Shown piece after piece: positions 16,714 through 27,774 of a stretch of DNA of 64,000 nt. Every line of letters starts with the position of its first letter. The stretch's first letter is position 1. Origin of the DNA: Pachyseris speciosa (taxonomy: Eukaryota; Cnidaria; Anthozoa; Scleractinia; Pachyseridae); the NCBI GenBank assembly GCA_016490735.1, contig JAEMWC010000140.1:218501-282500 (forward strand), read 5' to 3'. A program made the position numbers and the translations under genes. Below the pieces are notes generated by a model. The model saw only the letters and a list, made by a program, of their open reading frames with translations, ran no database searches and was not told the origin of the DNA.

Positions 16714-19700
16714 TGAGAGACTGGATGAAGCCTTGTGTGTCCTCAACCAAAACCAGGAAGTGGATGAAAGTGAAGAGGAACAGACATTATGGTAGGTATA
16801 ACATAAGCATGTACTGAATATCTACAAAATATACATGTAGGTTGGGGGTGGTGGGGATTTGGAAGACTATTTTGTATTCTTTATCCTTAAGACTTGAAAC
16901 TTCAGATGAGCCATAGTCCAGTACTGTTGTGGGCTGTTTCATTTATGTATATCTAAGTCATGTAATGGTCCAAGAAGTGCTCAACATAAGTCAGAACTGA
17001 CTGGCCTGACAAGTGGTTTTGAATGTCAAATGGGCCGTTTTCACTAAATTTTCTATAAAATCAGCCATGACAGTATAAAATATTATGTTATGCATTGACT
17101 GACAATTGGACAGGTCAAATATGACCAATGACAGACTTTTGTCCTCAATATACCTGTCTGGCTTGCCAGTACAGAATAATGACAAGCCCCTTATGTTTGT
17201 ATAGGTAGATGAATATGTTTGTAAACCTGTTTTCTTGCCTTTGTTACAGGGAAGAAGACTTAGAGGGAGAAAATGAAGAACAGGAGGGTTTAGATGAACT
17301 GGATGCAAGCCTTCTACAAGAGTTGCCTTCAGTCACCCCGACATCTGAACAGGAAGACCAGCAACCTGCACCTCTTTTGTCAACCCAATTAGAAGAAACA
17401 GTGAGTCAAGTACCAAAAACATCAAATTCTGTGATGACTCAGACAGACAAAATCAACAACTCAACAAGGCCTTCTGTTCCAAAACACATGCCAGAATATG
17501 GGCCACATCAAAAGTTTTCTAGAAAATATGAGGAACAACAGTACCAGGAAGAACTTGGTCTCATCAAGGGAACAAAAGTTATATGTTCTCTTGACCTTTT
17601 AGTACAGCAGTTAGGAGGAGCTTGCCAGCATCCTGGCTGTATTCATGACACAAAAGTAGATTACACTTTGTGTGGCACTAGTGCCATGATTCGTTTCAAG
17701 TGCCCTGCTGGCCACATGCGGAGATTTTGCACCTCAGGCGAGGTTAACAATGTTTTGTCAAACAATTTTCAGGCTGCTGCAGCTGTTTTGTTGTCTGGCA
17801 ACAACTTTTCTAAGATTGCAAGGTTTGCAGAGTTTATGGGGTTGTCATTTATTTCACCGTCAACCTTCTTCAGGGTACAGAAGTTGTACTGTATACCTTC
17901 TATTGAGGAATGGTGGCAGTGGATGAGAGGAGAACTTGTTGTTGAATTCAAAAATCAAGAGTTGGTTGTGAGTGGTGATGGCCAGTGCGATTCGCCTGGA
18001 TTTTCAGCTAAGAATCTTTGCTACTACCTGATGGAAGTTGTGACAGAGTACATTTTGGAGGTAGAAGTTATGGACAAGCGGCATGTTGGTATGAAATCAA
18101 GTACGATGGAGCGGAAGGCACTAAACAATTCACTAGAACGACTAAAAAATGTGCTGACGGTTACAGAAGTATGCACAGATGCTTCCTCCTCCATAAAGAA
18201 ACTCATGGGTAATTGTAAATTAGTAAAGTGAATGTGTGTATATATGAATTATCATTTGTTATTATAGACTAACCATGGCATTTAGCAACTTTTAAGTTTA
18301 AATTTGTTTACAGCCCAATTGTCTTTTTTGGCAATGACTTGTTTGTAGCCAATTTAGGATACTTACTCTGGGGTTTTTAGCTTAGCAATTAAATTTATTA
18401 TGCGCTTGTGCTTGTTGGATGGGATAGTTATAAACAACTTGGTGATATGCATTTCATTAGCTATCTCACAAGTCATACCCAAAGCATGCTTGAGAAATAA
18501 TCGTTAGATATTACAGCTGAAGATTGTTTCTGTTTTATTAGATGAGTTTTTGATTGAGATGTTTATATTTCTTTTGTAGCTGAGGATTTCAAAGATGTAT
18601 TTCACTCCCTGGATGTCTGGCATAAGGCTAAGAGCATTAGAAAATGTATTCAAAAGGTAATTGTTGTTTTGTTGTCTATTGGGTAAGAAAGAAGACCAAA
18701 TACAGCAGAATGTGAATAAAGAAAATAATATATCGGATTAGCAGAAAAATAAACTTTGTGTCATGTTTTGTAATGTTTATGAAAGTGTCTGTTTTTGATT
18801 TTTGACTTATTGATAGTTATGTGTATCCCCTGTAATCTCTGTTGTTATTAACCTGTTTGACTTTATTGCTTTGTTTTTTTTTCTGCATCAGGTTGCTGCC
18901 ACCAAGGGAAATGAAAAAATTGCAGAATGGTCAGACGGAATTATCAATCATTTCTGGTACTGTTGTTCTGTTGCATCGGAATGCGATGATAAAGTGAAGG
19001 CCACTGCTGTTCTAAAGGTAATGTCAAAAATGATTTGGAACATGTGTCTTTTGTAAACCGCCATGAAACTATGTGATATGTGCGGTATATAAATCCATTA
19101 GCATTAATAAGATTCTGTGCTAAGAAAGTCATGTTTAAAATAGCTAAGGGTATTAGGTGTGGTCAGGTTGATAGTAGTGCATTTTATCTGTTGCTTGCAC
19201 AGTGGGCTAGTGACAATTCTGGAGGTGGGAAGGGAGAGGTATGTCTAAGAATATCCAATAACAGAAGTACTGTGGTAAAAATGACTTTGTGCTTATGTAT
19301 GTCCTTGTTACACCGATGAGTTCGATGGAAAGAGGAAACGAGGAAGCAGGAAAACTGATTTTGCACTTTTCAAGAGCTTGATTCTTGATTCATGAAAAGC
19401 TAAATCAGATCATTTTTTTATCATAGATTTTTCAAAAGACAATCTCAGTTTAATAATATCATAATAAGCATCATCGTGATGTTTGAGATAACATCTAATT
19501 CACCCTTTGACAAATCCTACGTTTCAAACATTTATTTCAGTTAGAAAACTGACAAGTTAGTGAGCAGGTCATCACAGAAAGGACATTGAAAAAAGCTGTA
19601 GTGGCTAGGTTTGTTTTTCTTGTTATTTTTCCAGAACAAATGGCTAGGTTTGCTTCATCATGTGTGTGATGACCATGAATGGACCGGAGGACAGTGTGCA

Positions 19701-20848
19701 CATGGGGATCTTAATCCAGATGATCAGCACCCACCATGGTTTGACCAGCGGGACAAAGATTTTAATGCACTTCAGAAAGTGATTCTTGAGCCCACTCTCC
19801 TAGAAAGTTTGAAGTACTATGTCAGATTCAGGTATGAGAGCAGAGCAAAATTATTCAAGATTGTATATACAGAAAATGTCCAGGTGAACTCTAGATCTAT
19901 GTTTATACTCTATTTATTGCCTATTGGGTTTCTCTTTCTTGTGCATCAGTATTTTCCTTACCACATTCTGTCAACATGCACAATACCATAGTATACCTGT
20001 AAATAGCAAGAACGTTTAACACATTTTTACTGTGAAAAGTGCAGTTGTTTCACATCCTTTCCATTCCTTGCCTTTAGACATACAGGTTCGCTGGAATGTG
20101 CCAATAGCATGTCACTGGGATATACACCTAAGAGATGTTCTTATACGTAAGTTGCAATATGTACTTATGTGGGATCCCACAGTCAAGAGAGTTTTTTTTG
20201 TTTTGTTATTTTTGCCAGGGACCAAATGAAGTGAATATTAATGGCTACCAGTAGTGCAAATCTTAAATCTCCCATTTCAGGAAAGTTTTAGTTTTCAGCT
20301 AAACAAAATAGAACTGCATGAGGAATGATAGCATCCATTAAATTTACAACATATTTAAAATGATGTGTCACCAGTTTTGAAAGTTAACATATTGTCTCTT
20401 TTCTTAGGTTTATAATACGAGAACTTTTATTCAATTTTCCCTGGCTAGGTATCAAGTGTACAAGGCAAGGAGGCAGCTAGCTGTAATAGACTGGAATGAT
20501 CATGTTGACAGAGCTACCGCCACGAATGAGAACAACGAGGCAAGGCACACCAGAAAGTATAACCAAAGAACGAAAGAATGGAACACCAGAGTGGTGAAGG
20601 TATCCAAAGACTTTGGATACATCCCAATCCTTATGGCCAAAATATTCAAACGGTGATTTGAGGACCTAAAACCAATAGACCGTCATGTGTCACTGTCTGA
20701 AGATGACCCAGCAAGAATTGCCCCAACAATTGCTGAGGTTCCCCCTGTGCCCTCAAAGGAACTGTACATAAGGCACCAGTCAAGGTTTTTAAAATGTAAA
20801 ACAGATTTGTTTATAGCAAAACAGTCAACTGAAACCGACAAAGAATAA
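16714..20848 (+). pseudogene. Multi-exon Kolobok-like DDE transposase gene with one premature stop
   Basis: Exons joined in phase with AG/GT borders are 16714-16791, 17250-18208, 18580-18656, 18892-19017, 19635-19831, 20078-20146 and 20449-20848. An earlier exon near 16242-16303 (MSSSSSEES...) is possible but its junction is uncertain. The protein has an acidic N-terminus and a Cys/His part (GACQHPGCIHD...CPAGHMRRFC). A transposase core follows: SGDGQCDSPGFSAK (first Asp), EVCTDASSSIKK (second Asp), SLDVWHKAKSI, WSDGIINHFWYCC, HHVCDDHEW and TGSLECANS (probable Glu). These are features of Kolobok-type transposases. A TGA at 20654-20656 interrupts the last exon; the frame then continues open to TAA at 20846-20848. 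A CGA-to-TGA change would explain it. Many introns suggest an old or domesticated copy rather than a fresh transposon. Confidence 0.68.
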
Positions 20849-21737
20849 CTACCTCAATTGGTTGTAAAAGATAGGTCATTAATAAAACCTGCCATGTTCT
20901 TCGACGGTTGGAGCCCCAAAAATTAATGTAAAGTATGTCCTTATTTGATCAGTTGTCACAATAAAAGTGGCTTTTTGCATGTATAAAATGTTGTCGGCTA
21001 TTTTGTTTATTTGAAAATGGACCTTTTTAGCTTGTATGTTTTGTTTTCCTAATGCAGCTCATGTGATGTTACCCTTATAAAGAGAAGACAAAGGCAAATC
21101 CCCTTGGGAATATCACATGACATACATTGGGAAAACAAAATTTACAAGCTAAAACTAAAAGATCTATTGTCTAGTAAAAATCTTGGCAAATACAACATCA
21201 CATGACCTGAAAGCTAACTGGCATATTTTTATTTACTCCTGTCAACAAATCTTCTTTTGCTTGTTTCCTCTCTAGCTGCATTGTAAGTAACGGTTTAACC
21301 TCTGACAAATTGACCATACTCCTATACAAGTATTTTGCCTATATTGTATTTTGGGGTGAACCAAACATTAAAATGTTATATCCTGAGACACTTAGAAAGG
21401 ACATCAACCTTTTTCATATTCTGGGATGACTGTAAGTGATGTCTACAGTACTTCAGACAACTGTGATGTTGAAAGGCTTTACTGTAGGCACCAGGGATGG
21501 TTGATCAAAGCAAAGTAAAACTGATAAAGGATTGAACACAATTTGGGGTTTTAGGTTTCTAAGCAGAGTGAAGGGTGAAGTACTGAACAATAACCAATAA
21601 CAGGAAGCACCATAGAAGTTGCAAAATTAATCCATGATTTCCTTTACCATGCTTTGAACCACTGCACCCTGGATGCCCACCATGGTTGGAGTTTATTAGA
21701 AATAACTTTGTGGTATGGTTCTTCTCAAATATTTACA
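20849..21737. other. Intergenic sequence with one fold-back
   Basis: Apart from the inverted repeat at 21029-21152, nothing recognisable lies between the stop of the transposase gene and the 3' end of the convergent gene. Confidence 0.5.
21029..21152. repeat. 124-bp fold-back with ~24-bp imperfect arms
   Basis: TAGCTTGTATGTTTTGTTTT near 21029 pairs with AAAACAAAATTTACAAGCTA near 21152. An inner match of CATGTGATGTTACCC with GGGAATATCACATG follows. It is MITE-like and lies just downstream of the transposase gene; it could be a terminal relic of that transposon, though this is only inference. Confidence 0.6.
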
Positions 21738-23288
21738 TTATTCTGGTCTGAATCCCATATATATACCAGTTGCTGAGGGATACTGCCTTCTAACCCTGAG
21801 AACCACACAAGATGGAGCAACCTTTCGATTGCCTTTGCCTAAATAACCATACCTGTCTAGGATGAACTGCCGATATGCAGCTTTGCGAAAAGATGAGGTA
21901 CTATTATCTTCTCGATCATTTCGTATATCAGCCCTATTTTTAATACACAGCTCAAGAACTTCTGCATCTAAACATAACTTTTCAAAACGCCTTCTATATG
22001 TAATGCAATTCTTGTTTCCACAACATTTATTCTCTATCTCCTGAGCCATTGGTTGGCATCGCCCACATTTGCACCAGTCTGGCGTTGGCTCAGAGTGTGG
22101 ATTGGGTGGACCTCCACTGCCAGCAGATTCTTCCGAGTATTCATCGCGATTTGCAGGGACATTGTTCGCATCGTCATCGTCATCTTCCATGATTAAAAGG
22201 GTGTCGACATACTCCATGCTGCCCACACCTCTACTTAGTGCCCTTACACAAAGCTTTCGAACCATCTGTTCATCTAGGGTTGCAATAAACTCCTAAAAAT
22301 TAAAGAAACAAACAACACTTTAGCTTCATTCACATCATGTTTACAAGATCAGGTGGAATACTATATCGAGCATAAAATGTCTATCCTGCCAACAATGAAT
22401 CTACTAAACATGACTAAACTATTGTAGACTAGAGGTGACATGGTTATGCGCAGTGAGAAAGTAAAAATAAGCACAATAGTTTGTTTTGCAGCTACACAAA
22501 CTTCCAGGTAGATTACAGAATGAAATGAGTATCAATTTTGAAATATGCAACGCAGAAAACCAAAGATAGTTTCAGCATCAACATCGCTTACTTTTACTCT
22601 TCGATTCTCTAAAACTCTCTCATCCTTTTCCGTTGGCCTCACAATTGAAACAACTTCACTCGGTACTTGATTTCTCTAAATATGTTGGAATAACAGCAAA
22701 CTGTAGGCAATTTACTCGAAATAAAGACCGAAATTTTCATACGAATGAATGAATGAATGAATGAAAGCGACATGTTTACCTGCTTGTTTTGACAAGATTT
22801 CCTCTTAGTACCGCACGAGCATAACTCTGTACAATGCACCTTAGCGGTTTTACAGGGGCAGCCACGCGATTTAGCCGTGGTTTTCCGCGAGCAAGTTGTC
22901 TTACAACTGCAGGGTTCAGCCTAAACGAAAGAAATGTACTCCAACATAGCATGTAATCGTATCTATAACAAAATTCTCGATCGTGATTGGTTCTCCGCGC
23001 GCCTATTTGTCACGTAATCAACGCGCGATCACGTGGGTGTCCAATTACAGGTATCCAATTTGAACTTTTTGTAATTGGACACCTGTAATTGGATACCCAC
23101 GTGATTTTCACGTCAATTACGCGCGCTTTAATGGCTTCCTTTGCAAACGTTTCCTGCAGTTTTCAAAACATATGGAAAGCGCTACAGACGTTTTCGCTCA
23201 AAAGACCTTCCCAAAAGAAATTTTTAATTCCGAAATTTGTTATAGATACGATTAATTAGTAATTGGACCTCGAAATTTGTTATAGATA

Positions 23289-23337
<49 letters not shown>

Positions 23338-23397
23338 CGCTCGTATTTTCAAATCAGCCTCGCGCTTCGCGCTCGTCTGATTTTGAAATTACTCGCG

Positions 23398-23442
<45 letters not shown>

Positions 23443-23564
23443 AAAGCACGCACTGGTCTTATCGTACACTGATCCAGGTATAGAGACTTTATAGAAACAA
23501 GAAATCGAGCATCCAAACTTACCGCTATCGAGTCACTTTCAGGAGAGACACCGTCGATGACCAT
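21738..23564 (-). CDS. Four-exon protein: CXC-type cysteine domain plus P2X7-like ballast domain
   Basis: Exons on the minus strand, all joined in phase 0, are 23523-23564 (MVIDGVSPESDSIA), 22780-22920, 22592-22675 and 21738-22292, about 273 residues. Donors read GTAAGT, GTAAAC and GTAAGC, and acceptors all end in AG. Exon 2 holds nine cysteines in a C-x-C-x3-C-x10-C-x-C-x6-C-x3-C-x-C-x6-C pattern, like tesmin/TSO1 CXC domains. Exon 4 has an acidic Pro/Ser linker and then PDWCKCGRCQPM...CCGNKNCI...FRKAAYRQFI...VAPSCVVLRVRRQYP, matching the zinc- and GTP-binding cytoplasmic ballast domain of P2X7 receptors. No channel part is present. Stand-alone ballast-domain proteins are common in cnidarians. 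The function is unknown; nuclear DNA binding through the CXC part is a guess. Confidence 0.75.
22741..22765. repeat. (GAAT)n microsatellite in an intron
   Basis: Five or six GAAT units within the intron between exons 2 and 3 of the CXC/ballast gene. Confidence 0.7.
23030..23103. repeat. 31-bp-arm palindrome with TGTCCAATTACA core
   Basis: Arms 23030-23060 and 23073-23103 match at all but two positions; both begin or end with CACGTG and include TCCAATTACAGG. It lies in the first intron of the CXC/ballast gene. Confidence 0.85.
23231..23310 (+). repeat. Perfect 40-bp tandem duplication
   Basis: The unit starting CGAAATTTGTTATAGATACG occurs twice in succession without a mismatch, showing a very recent duplication. 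It directly precedes a long hairpin. Confidence 0.9.
23317..23418. repeat. 102-bp hairpin with 24-bp perfect outer stem
   Basis: GTACAATTCAGGGAGTAATC plus CGCGC (23317-23340) pairs exactly with 23395-23418. An inner stem (TTTCAAATCAG with CTGATTTTGAAA) continues the pairing. A diverged copy is at 59777-59876. Confidence 0.88.
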
Positions 23565-23691
23565 ATCTTCGACAATGAAAGAATAACAGCGCGAAACAAG
23601 AGAGTGATTCCTCGCAGCCGACGCTACTCGTGTAATGGCGGAAAGCAAATTACGCGCGCCGGGTCGTATGCAAATTAGTCTAAACTGGACT

Positions 23692-23994
23692 CTACTGCGC
23701 ATGTGCCCCAGCTGACATAGTCCCTTTAACTGATTTGAAATTAAAGTCCAGATTATCCCTTACAAGAACGAGCACGCCCTTGCTATGAGAACTTCCGTGT
23801 GAAAAAAATATGTCACCTTTCCACTCTTTTTTCCACATCATTTCCACCTCTTTTGTGCTATATGTTTCTTGGAGAAAGCAAATATCTGCCCTAGATTTGC
23901 GTAGCCAATTGAACACACTTTTTCTTTTTTCAAAGGAACGAATCCCTCGAACGTTAAAAGATAACAGCTTGAAATCAATATTATTAAGCCCCAT
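23692..23994 (-). pseudogene. ORF2 start of the L1-like LINE: partial AP-type endonuclease
   Basis: The first ~90 residues match the start of an APE-like endonuclease: FKLLSFNVRGIRS at the N-terminus and ICFLQETYS carrying the catalytic Glu. The later motifs (GDFN, SDH) and the reverse transcriptase are absent. The last residues before the stop are probably not LINE-derived. Confidence 0.8.
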
Positions 23995-25480
23995 ATTGCG
24001 AGAGAGGACGTGTCAAACGACCACAATAGGAAAAATTAATTGGATAAACAAAACAAGATCCCAAAAGTTTTGACAGCCATGAATAAAAAGGAAAAGGTGA
24101 AAAATAAAGCAAGCAATATACACAGCCGAACAGATAAAGTGAACAGCTCACAAATCCACGTAAAAAACGAAAAAAAAAAACTACACTTATAACACACACT
24201 GATTATGAAAATAAAAGGCCGCAAGATAATCACCTTCGAATGCGGCCCTTGGGACTAGGGGCTTGTTATGTGAAAAAGGTGGCAAAATTTAAAGGCGATT
24301 TGGCTGTTCTGTCTGTCAAAATTGTATTGGCATGCAAATTCTAAGTCGGGATTAATTTTAAAGAGTGGATACGTATTTTGTATTTTGATTAAGAAAAAAA
24401 ATTGAAGAATAAACAGAAAATTTGGGCTTACCGGCGATTATTGTCCGGCAATAGGTACTGTGGCAAAGCATCCACTGAGTATGAGCTACCATTTACAATA
24501 AGTTTGTTACCTTTGATAAACACACGTTCAATGTTAGCCTCTTTAGCTTTCTTGTAAGCCGCTCGGAGTTTGCCACGTTCTTTTGCCGATTCCACAGGGA
24601 GATCTTTATCAATATACACGGAGGAAAAACGAGTTTTTAATAAATTCTTCCTTTTTTCCCACACCAAATCAGCATCCAAACGGGAAACAAATCGTGCTAT
24701 TACAGGCTGTGGACGAGTAGAGGCTTCGGTGTTACTGGCATTGGTCGATGTTGCCGCAGAATCAGTTCGAACGGTAGACTTCAACTTACCAATCCGAGGG
24801 ATTGCATGAAACTTTGTGTCGTCGGAAGCTACGCCGAGTTCGCTGAAAAGTTCTTTCACCTTACCAAAACACTGCTCGTTCGTTTCCTCTGGATCTTCAG
24901 GAATATTATAAAAGCGAAGGTTTTCCCTCCTCGAATAATCTTCTTGTCTAATTACACGGCCTTTAAGCGAACTAACCTCTTCGCTTAACTTAGAATTCTT
25001 CTGTAGTGTTTCCTGTAGCTGTTCCTCTAAGGATTTGTTCTTTTCTTTCAGTGTATTCACCTCAGCCCAGGCAGCATCTAACGACGTTGATACCTTGGTT
25101 AGCTCCTTTTTTAGAACACGAATTTCATGTTGGAGCTCCAGTTTTAAAGCTGCGAGATCATCGTCCATTTTAGTGAAACCCATTTCTATTCTGTCTTGAA
25201 TGCTGGAAAGTTTTTCAAGGATTCTTGAGTCGACATCATCGCCATCAGTGGAGCTGGAGCCTCGTGCTCGCTTTTTTTCGTTAGCGCTGTTTTGGGGCAT
25301 AGCAGAACTTTCAAAAAAACTCTTGTTACTCACTGTCAAACTTCAAAAGCAGTGCCAAAGGATGAAAAACGAAGATTAACTCGCCATAGTTACGGAGACT
25401 TAAAGAACTCGTCTAGCCGCCATAGCGGTCAGTCATCAGTCCCCCCATGTCCCAGTCCCCCTGGGTTGAGTTTGTGATAC
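23703..25480 (-). mobile_element. L1-like LINE, truncated inside the ORF2 endonuclease
   Basis: The element carries a complete ORF1 and only the first part of ORF2 in the expected order, with about 430 bp between them. Sequence resembling the element stops near 23703-23720, where the upstream region of the CXC/ballast gene begins. The 5' limit near 25480 is approximate. LINEs usually lose their 5' end; here the 3' end (reverse transcriptase and tail) is missing. Confidence 0.65.
24428..25339 (-). CDS. L1-like ORF1 protein (coiled coil plus RRM-like domain)
   Basis: An intact 303-residue ORF. Residues ~35-150 form a long heptad-rich coiled coil (KLSSIQDRIEMGFTKMDDDL onward), used in L1 ORF1p to trimerise. 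The stretch VIRQEDYSRRENLRFYNIPE is the diagnostic start of the L1-type RNA-binding domain (transposase_22 family), followed by a basic C-terminal domain. ORF1p coats LINE RNA and acts as a chaperone. Translation may start at the second Met (AMPQNS). A truncated ORF2 follows on the same strand. Because ORF1 is intact while ORF2 is gone, it is either young and cut by a rearrangement, or kept by chance. Confidence 0.85.
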   Translation of the reverse strand: MTVSNKSFFESSAMPQNSANEKKRARGSSSTDGDDVDSRILEKLSSIQDRIEMGFTKMDDDLAALKLELQHEIRVLKKELTKVSTSLDAAWAEVNTLKEKNKSLEEQLQETLQKNSKLSEEVSSLKGRVIRQEDYSRRENLRFYNIPEDPEETNEQCFGKVKELFSELGVASDDTKFHAIPRIGKLKSTVRTDSAATSTNASNTEASTRPQPVIARFVSRLDADLVWEKRKNLLKTRFSSVYIDKDLPVESAKERGKLRAAYKKAKEANIERVFIKGNKLIVNGSSYSVDALPQYLLPDNNRR

Positions 25481-25526
25481 TCTTGGTTGCGGATACTTGA
25501 AGTACCTTTGAGAAGCACGTACCAAG

Positions 25527-25709
25527 GTGGATTTGATTGGGTTGCAGGCATGGGTGGAGTTCAATATGGTGGAAACCGATTCGAAACGCCCGATTTATAT
25601 CTCTAGAATCGATGGAAACAGACTCGAAAAGTTGGAAGACAATGCTACTACTAAAGAGCAGCTGATCGTTATTTCTCTGAATGTGTTCAAGGAGAAACTC
25701 GAGAAATAA
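25527..25709 (+). other. Short ORF of 60 codons, not recognised
   Basis: An open frame starting MDLIGLQAWVEF lies just before the G-rich repeat. It shows no known domain and no splice partner I can support; it may be an exon relic or chance. Confidence 0.2.
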
Positions 25710-25734
25710 AAGTAGCTATGTATAAAAGTGGTAC

Positions 25735-25890
25735 AGGGACTCGGGGATGGGGACGGGGTCGCAGAGACACGTGTTCGGGGACGTGGGACACGGGGAGGTG
25801 AGATGTGGGACGCAGGGAAGGGAAATGTGGGACGTGGTGAAGTAACATCGGAGACGCGGGGACGTGATATCGGGGACGCGGGGAGGTAAA
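25735..25890 (+). repeat. G-rich GGGGACG minisatellite with G-quadruplex potential
   Basis: Irregular repetition of CGGGGACG/GTGGGACG over ~150 bp, with many runs of three to four Gs on the plus strand. Long opposite-strand frames here are low-complexity artefacts. Confidence 0.7.
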
Positions 25891-26175
25891 GAACAACTCA
25901 TTTCACTCTAACTGCTTTGGGAAATTTTGCAAGTTTACCGTTGAAAACGAGACATTTCTAGTCTGAGGTAAATTCAATTTTAGGTTTTTTTTCGTTCGTT
26001 TGATTGCTCGGATCAGTGAATTGCTTGTATCCCCGACCACCTCCTGCTATGGCCGATAATGCTCCAGCAGCGAGTTGTCAATGACTCTGGACATCATTTT
26101 CCTCTTTTCGACATTGGGGATCTTCACTTGGTGGGCGATCATGGATGATTTTCATGGTAAGTGTTAGAGATTGTA
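25885..26175 (+). repeat. Copy 1 of a diverged inverted duplication with a conserved splice donor
   Basis: This segment is similar (roughly three quarters identical by eye) to the reverse complement of 27775-27985. Both copies end with GATTTTCATGGTAAGTG, a strong splice donor. The segment may be a duplicated 5' exon of an unidentified gene. Confidence 0.55.
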
Positions 26176-26492
26176 ATCGGCAACGAAACCTCGGTCAAAA
26201 CTAGAGGCCCTGATATTGGCCTTCACTCGGCCTTCCAAGAGGCAATCGGAAATTGCATTAAATAACGGAGGATTTTTTGGAATCTCGGTGGAATTTAAAG
26301 AGAAAAAATATTCACTAGAATGAAACAGTTTGCAAATATGTCATTTGAAACAGGGGCAGTGCTATAAAAAGAGTAAGGTTTCTGCGGTCAGTGCTATAGT
26401 TGGTTGTCACATCACGCAAGTAAAAATAAAATCGCTTATCATTCAAAATCTAATGTCTAGAAATTGAGATATTGCAGATATAGTAAATAAAC

Positions 26493-27165
26493 GAGCAGTG
26501 AAAACGTAAAGCTTGTGGGATGTGGCTGGAGTGACAAGGATATACCTCACAAATTAATGTGATTTGGTAAGCTGAAGCCACTCTAAAGGGACTAAGGCCA
26601 CATGGTAGCGGCATTACCCCTTAAATCTACCAAAGACAAGATTGAGCCCAAGCATTAGCAGCCATGGACAGCTGTTTCGGCCTTGTTAGGCCTCATCAGC
26701 ATAGCATAGCTAATGCTCAGGCTCAAGTACCCACATATCCATAAAACAAGCAGTGAAAACGTAAAGCTTGTGGGATGTGGCTGGAGTGACAAGGATATAC
26801 CTCACAAATTAATGTGATTTGGTAAGCTGAAGCCACTCTAAAGGCACTAAGGCCACATGGTAGCGGGCATTACCCCTTAAATCTACCAAAGACAAGATTG
26901 AGCCCAAGCATTAGCTAGCCACACCCCACAAGCCTTACGTTTTCACTGCTTGTTTTATGGATATGTGGGTACTTGAGCCTGAGCATTAGCTATGCCATGC
27001 TGATGAGGCCTAACAAGGCCGAAACAGCTGTCCATGGCTGCTAATGCTTGGGCTCAATCTTGTCTTTAGTAGATTTAAGGGGTAATGCCCGCTACCATGT
27101 GGCCTTAGTGCCTTTAGAGTGACTTCAGCTTACCAAATCACATTAATTTGTGAGGTATATCATAG
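26493..27165. repeat. Nested palindromic repeat: two direct copies and one inverted copy of a ~250-bp unit
   Basis: Copy A spans about 26493-26748. Copy B, a shorter direct copy, spans 26749-26912. Copy C, inverted, spans about 26917-27165. All share GCAGTGAAAACGTAAAGCTT and GGTAATGC(C)CGCTACCATG-type segments. Near identity between copies shows recent amplification. As a whole it could form a hairpin of about 250 bp. No ORF lies inside. Confidence 0.85.
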
Positions 27166-27774
27166 TAAATAAACGCCCTGTCAAAGTCTCAGGGCTGTCG
27201 GATCGGTATTCCGTACTTGAGTTATTCAGTTTAATGTACCCCTCAAAATTACAAAGTTTAGTATGGGGTGGCCAGGGCACAAACTCGGCGGCCGGGGATA
27301 CCGGGATTAACCATTGTAAACATATGCAGTTTAGTTTGGCCATGCTAAAACCTTTCGTCTGCTGAACTTGCTAACATTCGTATATATAGACACCGTCTCT
27401 TAACATATTAGTTGTCCATGTTCAGACCTCAAAATTATAGGGTGAATCGACGTTTTCGTGTATATGATATGATCAGTGGCTTGTTCAATACAATCTAACA
27501 TGGTGGCATTTTTTGTTGTTGTATTAATTTTCGTTAGCGCGTGCGCAAAAATTCCGGAAGTAAGCTTTGTCGATGAAACACGATGACGGACGACATTTTT
27601 AGACTTGGACCTTCCCCGTGAAGTCTGAGTAATTGAATTCAACACTTCTCTAAAATCATTTCCGTTTGATTCCCTTTAATCAATTTTCATACAAACGGTT
27701 TCCCAAAATACTTCCAGCGTCAAAACTTGAGCTAGGATGTACAAGGATTACAGTTATTACTGAAAGCGATCTCG

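Noticed and set aside
25687..25901. Minus-strand frames rich in Pro/Ser/His
   Set aside because: They arise from the GGGGACG minisatellite read on the other strand.
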